Under the pieces are notes generated by a model that ran no database searches, was not told where the DNA came from, and saw only the letters and a program-made list of their open reading frames with translations. The position numbers were made by a program, and so were the translations under genes. Positions 60,429 to 64,000 of a stretch of 64,000 nucleotides of DNA are shown piece after piece (within the stretch, counting starts at the first letter, position 1; each line of letters opens with the position of its first letter). Origin of the DNA: Tellurirhabdus rosea (lineage in GTDB: Bacteria > Bacteroidota > Bacteroidia > Cytophagales > Spirosomataceae). The stretch spans positions 570,001 through 634,000 of the forward strand of contig NZ_CP111085.1 in the NCBI RefSeq assembly GCF_026278345.1, given 5' to 3'.

Positions 60429-62290
60429 CAGTCCAGCACAAACTCTTCCTTCCAGTTGTCTTTCTCCTGCCAGGCGGGTTGTTCCTGCTTGGCAAAGAGG
60501 TAGTTGCCGACGACCAGGTAATCCATTTCTGTCCGCATGAAACAGCGGAAGGCGTCTTCCGGCGTACAGACGATGGGTTCGCCCCGCACGTTGAAGCTGG
60601 TGTTGACAATCACCCCGTAGCCCGTCAGCTGCTTGAAGGCGCTGATGAGCTGGTGGTAACGCGGGTTTGTTTCCCGGTGAACGGTCTGGATACGCGCCGA
60701 AAAATCGATATGCGTAATGGAAGGCAGGTCCGACCGCAGGAAGTAGAGCTTGTCCCGCAGGTTCAGTCGGTGGTAGTCGGCCGGCAGCGGTTTGCGGCGC
60801 GTTTCGGCCACCGGATGCACCAGCAGCATGTAGGGCGAAATGCCTTTGTAGTCAAAATAAGTGCAGCAGTCCTCCGCCAGCACGGAGGGCGCAAACGGGC
60901 GGAACGATTCGCGGTATTTGATTTTCAGGTTCAGCTTTTTCTGCATTTCCGCGTTGCGCGGGTCGCCGAGGATGCTCCGGCCGCCCAGGGCCCGCGGACC
61001 GAATTCCATCCGGCCCTGCACCCAGCCCACCACGTTGCCCTCCGCCAGAATCCGGGCCGTTTCGGCCGCAAGCTGGCGGAAGTCGTCGAACCGGGTGTAC
61101 ACGCCGCCATACTTCCGGGCCATCAGTTCGACCTCCAGATCGCTGAAGGTGGGCCCCAGGTACGAGCCGTCCATGCTGTCGAGGGTTTGGGCGGGCGTCC
61201 GGCTTTTTTCGTAGAAAATGTGGTAGGCCGCCAGCGCCGCACCGAGCGCACCGCCCGCATCACCCGCGGCCGGCTGGATAAAAATATCCCGAAAAATGCC
61301 CGCCGCCTGTAATTTTCCGTTGGCTACGCAGTTGAGCGCCACCCCACCCGCCATGCAGAGGTACTCGGCTCCGGTCAGCCGGCGGGCCTCCTCGGCCATC
61401 CGGATGACTACCTCCTCGGTGATTTGCTGGATCGCCAGACCGAGGTTACAGTGGTGTTCCAGCAGTTCATCGTCCGGATTCCGGCGGCGGAACCCAAACA
61501 GGGCTTCCCATTTGTGCTCGTTCACCATCCGCAGGCCCGTGGCGTAATCAAAATAATCCTGGTTCAGCCAGACGGAGCCGTCCTCCTTGATGGAAACGAT
61601 ATGCTGTTTGATGATATCGATGTAGCGGGCCACGTCCGGCGAGGCCGGGTTGCCATAGGGGGCCAGCCCCATCAGCTTGTATTCGCCGGAATTGACCCTG
61701 AAACCCAGAAAATACGTGAAAGCCGAGTACAGCAGCCCGAGCGAGTGCGGGAAGCGCAGTTCTTTCAGAATGCTGATGTCCTTGCCCTCGCCCAGGCAGA
61801 TCGACGCCGTGGCCCACTCGCCTACCCCATCGACCGTCAGAATGGCCGCCCGTTCGTAGGGCGAGGGATAAAACGCACTTGCCGCGTGCGAGAGGTGATG
61901 CTCCGGAAACAGCAGCTTCACGTTCTTCGCCTCGTCGCCGCAGGCCCGCGTCAGTTCTTCGCGGATGAGCCTTTTTAGAAACATCTTCTCCTTGATCCAG
62001 ACGGGGATCGCGGTGATGAACGAGCGAACGCCTTTGGGCGCGAAGTGATAGTAGGTTTCCAGCAACCGCTCAAACTTGAGCAGCGGCTTGTCATAGAACA
62101 CAACGGCATCAACATCCTTCAGGGCCACACCCCCGTAATGAAGGCAGAATTTCAGGGCATTCACCGGAAAGCCAGGGTCGTGCTTCCGGCGGGTAAAGCG
62201 CTCTTCCTGAGCCGCCGCCGCGATTTTTCCGTCAATAATAAGGGCAGCTGCTGAGTCGTGATAAAAAGCGGATATTCCGACAATCTTCAT
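60428..62290 (-). CDS. NodU/CmcH-family carbamoyltransferase
   Basis: This 620-residue protein starts MKIVGISAFYHDSAAALIID and has the Kae1-like N-terminal domain (HHLSHAASAFYPSPYERAAI, TVDGVGEW, GEYKLMGLAPYGNP) and a C-terminal YrdC-like carbamoyltransferase part (PRALGGRSILGDPRN, NTSFNVRGEPIVCTPEDA). It transfers carbamoyl from carbamoyl phosphate via carbamoyl-AMP to a hydroxyl of an unknown substrate, such as a glycan or natural product. The Met at 62290 is preferred. With DUF5989 and SxtJ downstream it forms a conserved but poorly characterised cluster. Confidence 0.93.
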   Translation of the reverse strand: MKIVGISAFYHDSAAALIIDGKIAAAAQEERFTRRKHDPGFPVNALKFCLHYGGVALKDVDAVVFYDKPLLKFERLLETYYHFAPKGVRSFITAIPVWIKEKMFLKRLIREELTRACGDEAKNVKLLFPEHHLSHAASAFYPSPYERAAILTVDGVGEWATASICLGEGKDISILKELRFPHSLGLLYSAFTYFLGFRVNSGEYKLMGLAPYGNPASPDVARYIDIIKQHIVSIKEDGSVWLNQDYFDYATGLRMVNEHKWEALFGFRRRNPDDELLEHHCNLGLAIQQITEEVVIRMAEEARRLTGAEYLCMAGGVALNCVANGKLQAAGIFRDIFIQPAAGDAGGALGAALAAYHIFYEKSRTPAQTLDSMDGSYLGPTFSDLEVELMARKYGGVYTRFDDFRQLAAETARILAEGNVVGWVQGRMEFGPRALGGRSILGDPRNAEMQKKLNLKIKYRESFRPFAPSVLAEDCCTYFDYKGISPYMLLVHPVAETRRKPLPADYHRLNLRDKLYFLRSDLPSITHIDFSARIQTVHRETNPRYHQLISAFKQLTGYGVIVNTSFNVRGEPIVCTPEDAFRCFMRTEMDYLVVGNYLFAKQEQPAWQEKDNWKEEFVLD

Positions 62291-62398
62291 ACGATCTGTT
62301 TGAAACAATAGATTACGTGTGGGAACAGGTCGCTGAAAGGTAACTTTTTTTTGCTTTAGCCCTTACAATTGCATTATGTTTTTGCTAAATAGAATGAT

Positions 62399-63472
62399 TC
62401 AATGGTTATACGTTACCCCAAAACGGGCACCCAGTTCCTGAAGGCTTTGAACCACAGGCGGAATCAGCGGAATACCCTCTGAGCGCCGAACCGCCTCCAT
62501 CTCCCGCTCGGGATCGCCCGGAATCAGCACTTTTTTGCCTTCCACCGCCCGGGCATTCCGGAACGCGCCGATCCACTGGTCCATGTGCTGTTTGAAGTCG
62601 TCGGCCGGACGAAACGCATCGACCCGCATGGCTCCGAAGAAGTGCCCCGTTCCTTCGCCGACTCCGGCCTGGGCGCTCATGAACCCGGCCGTCGCGAACG
62701 GAGGCACCCAGGGACCGTAGTTGGCTCCCGACAGCACGCCCGTAAAAATATCAACGATCGCTCCGAGCGCGTAGCCCTTATGACTGCCGTGCTCCCGGTC
62801 GGAACCCAGCGGCAGCAGCCCGCCGCCGTTCTTGACGGCATGGGCATCGGTGGTCGGCTGGCCGTCCGCATCCTGCGCCCAGCCCGTCGGAACGGGCTGA
62901 TTTTTCCGCTGGGCGATCTCCAGTTTTCCGTACGCCACGGCCGTCGTTGCGAAGTCGGCCACAAACGGCGGCTCGTTCCGGGCGGGAACGGCCACGGCGA
63001 TGGGGTTTGTGCCCAGCAGTTTATCGAGCGAAAACGTAGGGGCTACCAGCGGCGCGGCGTTGGTCATGGCGATGCCGATCATGTCGTGCTCCAGGGCGAG
63101 CATGGCGTGGTGCCCCGCAATGCCGAAATGGTTCGAGTTCCGGACGGCCACCCAGCCCGTACCGGCCACGCGGGCTTTCTCGATGGCGACCTGCATGGCC
63201 TGCGGACCCACCACCAGCCCCACGCCCCGGTCGCCGTCCAGCACGGCCGTGGAAGGGGTTTCGTGGACAATCCGCACGGCGGGCGTCGGGTTCAGCCGGC
63301 CGTGGTCGTACAGGCGCACGTACCCCGGCAGACGGGCAACGCCGTGGGAATCAACGCCCCGGAGGTCCGCATTGACGAGGATGGTGGCGGCCAGTTCGGC
63401 ATCGGATTCCGGAAAACCAATGCTTAAAAAGATGGATTTGGTGAATTGAGTGAGGGTATTGACGTTAACCAT
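62399..63472 (-). CDS. Ldh2-family malate/lactate/ureidoglycolate dehydrogenase
   Basis: This 357-residue NAD(P)-dependent oxidoreductase of the LDH2/MDH2 fold has the motifs DLRGVDSHGVARLPGYVR and VAVRNSNHFGIAGHHAML, and a catalytic-loop His in SHGV. Members oxidise 2-hydroxyacids such as malate, lactate, ureidoglycolate or sulfolactate; the substrate is not readable. It is transcribed away from the window end, upstream of the carbamoyltransferase gene. Confidence 0.92.
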   Translation of the reverse strand: MVNVNTLTQFTKSIFLSIGFPESDAELAATILVNADLRGVDSHGVARLPGYVRLYDHGRLNPTPAVRIVHETPSTAVLDGDRGVGLVVGPQAMQVAIEKARVAGTGWVAVRNSNHFGIAGHHAMLALEHDMIGIAMTNAAPLVAPTFSLDKLLGTNPIAVAVPARNEPPFVADFATTAVAYGKLEIAQRKNQPVPTGWAQDADGQPTTDAHAVKNGGGLLPLGSDREHGSHKGYALGAIVDIFTGVLSGANYGPWVPPFATAGFMSAQAGVGEGTGHFFGAMRVDAFRPADDFKQHMDQWIGAFRNARAVEGKKVLIPGDPEREMEAVRRSEGIPLIPPVVQSLQELGARFGVTYNH

Positions 63473-63618
63473 GATGGGCAGATTCCGTAAAATGAAACGG
63501 CCAAATTAACGGAAATTATAAACGGGAGACGCAATTGATTCGTTACTTGCAAAACGAAACCGGCCCCGTCGCGGATGGTTGGCCGGTTTTCCTGTTGTGT
63601 GCCCTATCCTGATTTTGT

Positions 63619-64000
63619 ATGCGATTACTTTCTTTGCTGATCGGCTTTCTCTGCTTTTCGCTGGCGGCTTCCGCCCAAACGACCGACTCCTCCGCCGTGG
63701 ACTCGCTGCCGCGCCAGCGCGATCCCGAACTGGCCGCCCTCTCCCGACGCGGGAGCCGGTACCTGGCCCTCGACCGGAACAGCGTCGGCGGTTTTCAGCG
63801 GTTCCGTTTTTACACGGGCCAGACCATTTCGTTCCGGTACAGCGACGGCCGCCGCTACAAGGACCGCATCCACGCCATTACCGACACGTCCTTTGCGCTC
63901 ATTGTGGAAAACCGGAATAATTTTCTCGACGAAATCCGGCACTTCCGCCTCGACCGGGTCGAACGGATTTACACGCCCCGCCCGATTCCGTTTGTCTCGC
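63619..64000 (+). CDS. Secreted hypothetical protein, 3' end outside window
   Basis: The gene starts MRLLSLLIGFLCFSLAASAQ (signal peptide, Ala-x-Ala cleavage) and is open to the last base (127 codons visible). The mature part is rich in Arg/Asp (GRRYKDRIHAITDTSFALIV, FRLDRVERIYTPRP) and may be the beginning of a small beta-rich domain. I do not recognise a family. A palindrome AAACCGGCC/GGCCGGTTT lies upstream in the divergent gap. Confidence 0.75.
   Translation, partial: MRLLSLLIGFLCFSLAASAQTTDSSAVDSLPRQRDPELAALSRRGSRYLALDRNSVGGFQRFRFYTGQTISFRYSDGRRYKDRIHAITDTSFALIVENRNNFLDEIRHFRLDRVERIYTPRPIPFVS

Noticed and set aside
63546-63590. Terminator in the gap before the last gene
   Set aside because: The stem AAACCGGCC/GGCCGGTTT lies between two divergent starts, so there is no transcript for it to terminate; it could be a leader structure but evidence is thin.
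1-64000. CRISPR arrays
   Set aside because: The tandem words in the hairpin arms are only 7-12 bases with no unique spacers, and no cas genes are present.

Overview
The window comes from a member of the Bacteroidota, most likely Cytophagales (Spirosoma/Larkinella-like). This is inferred from several features. Promoters match the Bacteroidota -33/-7 form (TCTG-N19-TACCTTTG upstream of rpsP). Start sites have little Shine-Dalgarno signal. There are many PorT-like outer-membrane barrels and SPII lipoproteins, LytS/LytTR two-component genes, a DUF2027-Smr protein, a DUF4403 lipoprotein, an S16 with a long Ala/Glu tail and a rpsP-rimM-trmD operon. Most of the window is GC-rich. Two stretches (about 1-2.7 kb and 25.9-29.2 kb) are visibly AT-rich and look acquired.

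Layout: 0-7 kb holds a WG-repeat protein cut by the window edge, a glycosyltransferase, a C39-peptidase ABC exporter with its HlyD partner, and a small acidic protein. 7-12 kb holds a diheme cytochrome c, a PorT-like barrel and three lipoproteins. 12-15.5 kb is a translationally coupled operon of two LytS-type kinases and one LytTR regulator. 15.5-25.4 kb is mostly metabolism and envelope: an MsbA-like ABC exporter, DUF4126, a polysaccharide deacetylase, a trehalose synthase-maltokinase fusion, an aldo/keto reductase and an MFS exporter. 25.4-29.3 kb is an accessory scar. It contains phage-gene remnants and an AT-rich island flanked by 100-bp inverted repeats. The island carries an IS256-family element, an Imm32-like gene, two unknown small genes and two MITE-like elements. 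29.3-64 kb is housekeeping: RluA-type synthase, GNAT, GT51 transglycosylase, trmD/rimM/rpsP, OmpA-like protein, RNase P RNA, Smr, VWA protein, FabG, ClpC, WbqC, LpxL-like acyltransferase, Sua5/YrdC, GT2, YihY, thioesterase, MltG, and a carbamoyltransferase-DUF5989-SxtJ cluster.

The most striking pattern is a family of long hairpins in the gaps between genes, about fourteen in 64 kb. Many have a GC-rich core related to GGCTCCGC/GCGGAGCC, extended outward by AT-rich arms of short tandem words (TGAATGAC, GAATAGC, TAAGTCG, TTAAGAG, GTTTATAG, or an AGATTAGCGCGG type). The words differ between loci but recur in a few families. They often overlap and supply the stop codons of flanking genes. One TAAGTCG-type hairpin lies inside the variable P12 region of the RNase P RNA. 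The other main leads are the inverted-repeat-bounded island, in which three genes share one leader element, and the duplicated membrane sensor module in the first LytS kinase.

All alignments and spacings were made by eye. Family assignments rest on recognised motifs, not database searches.
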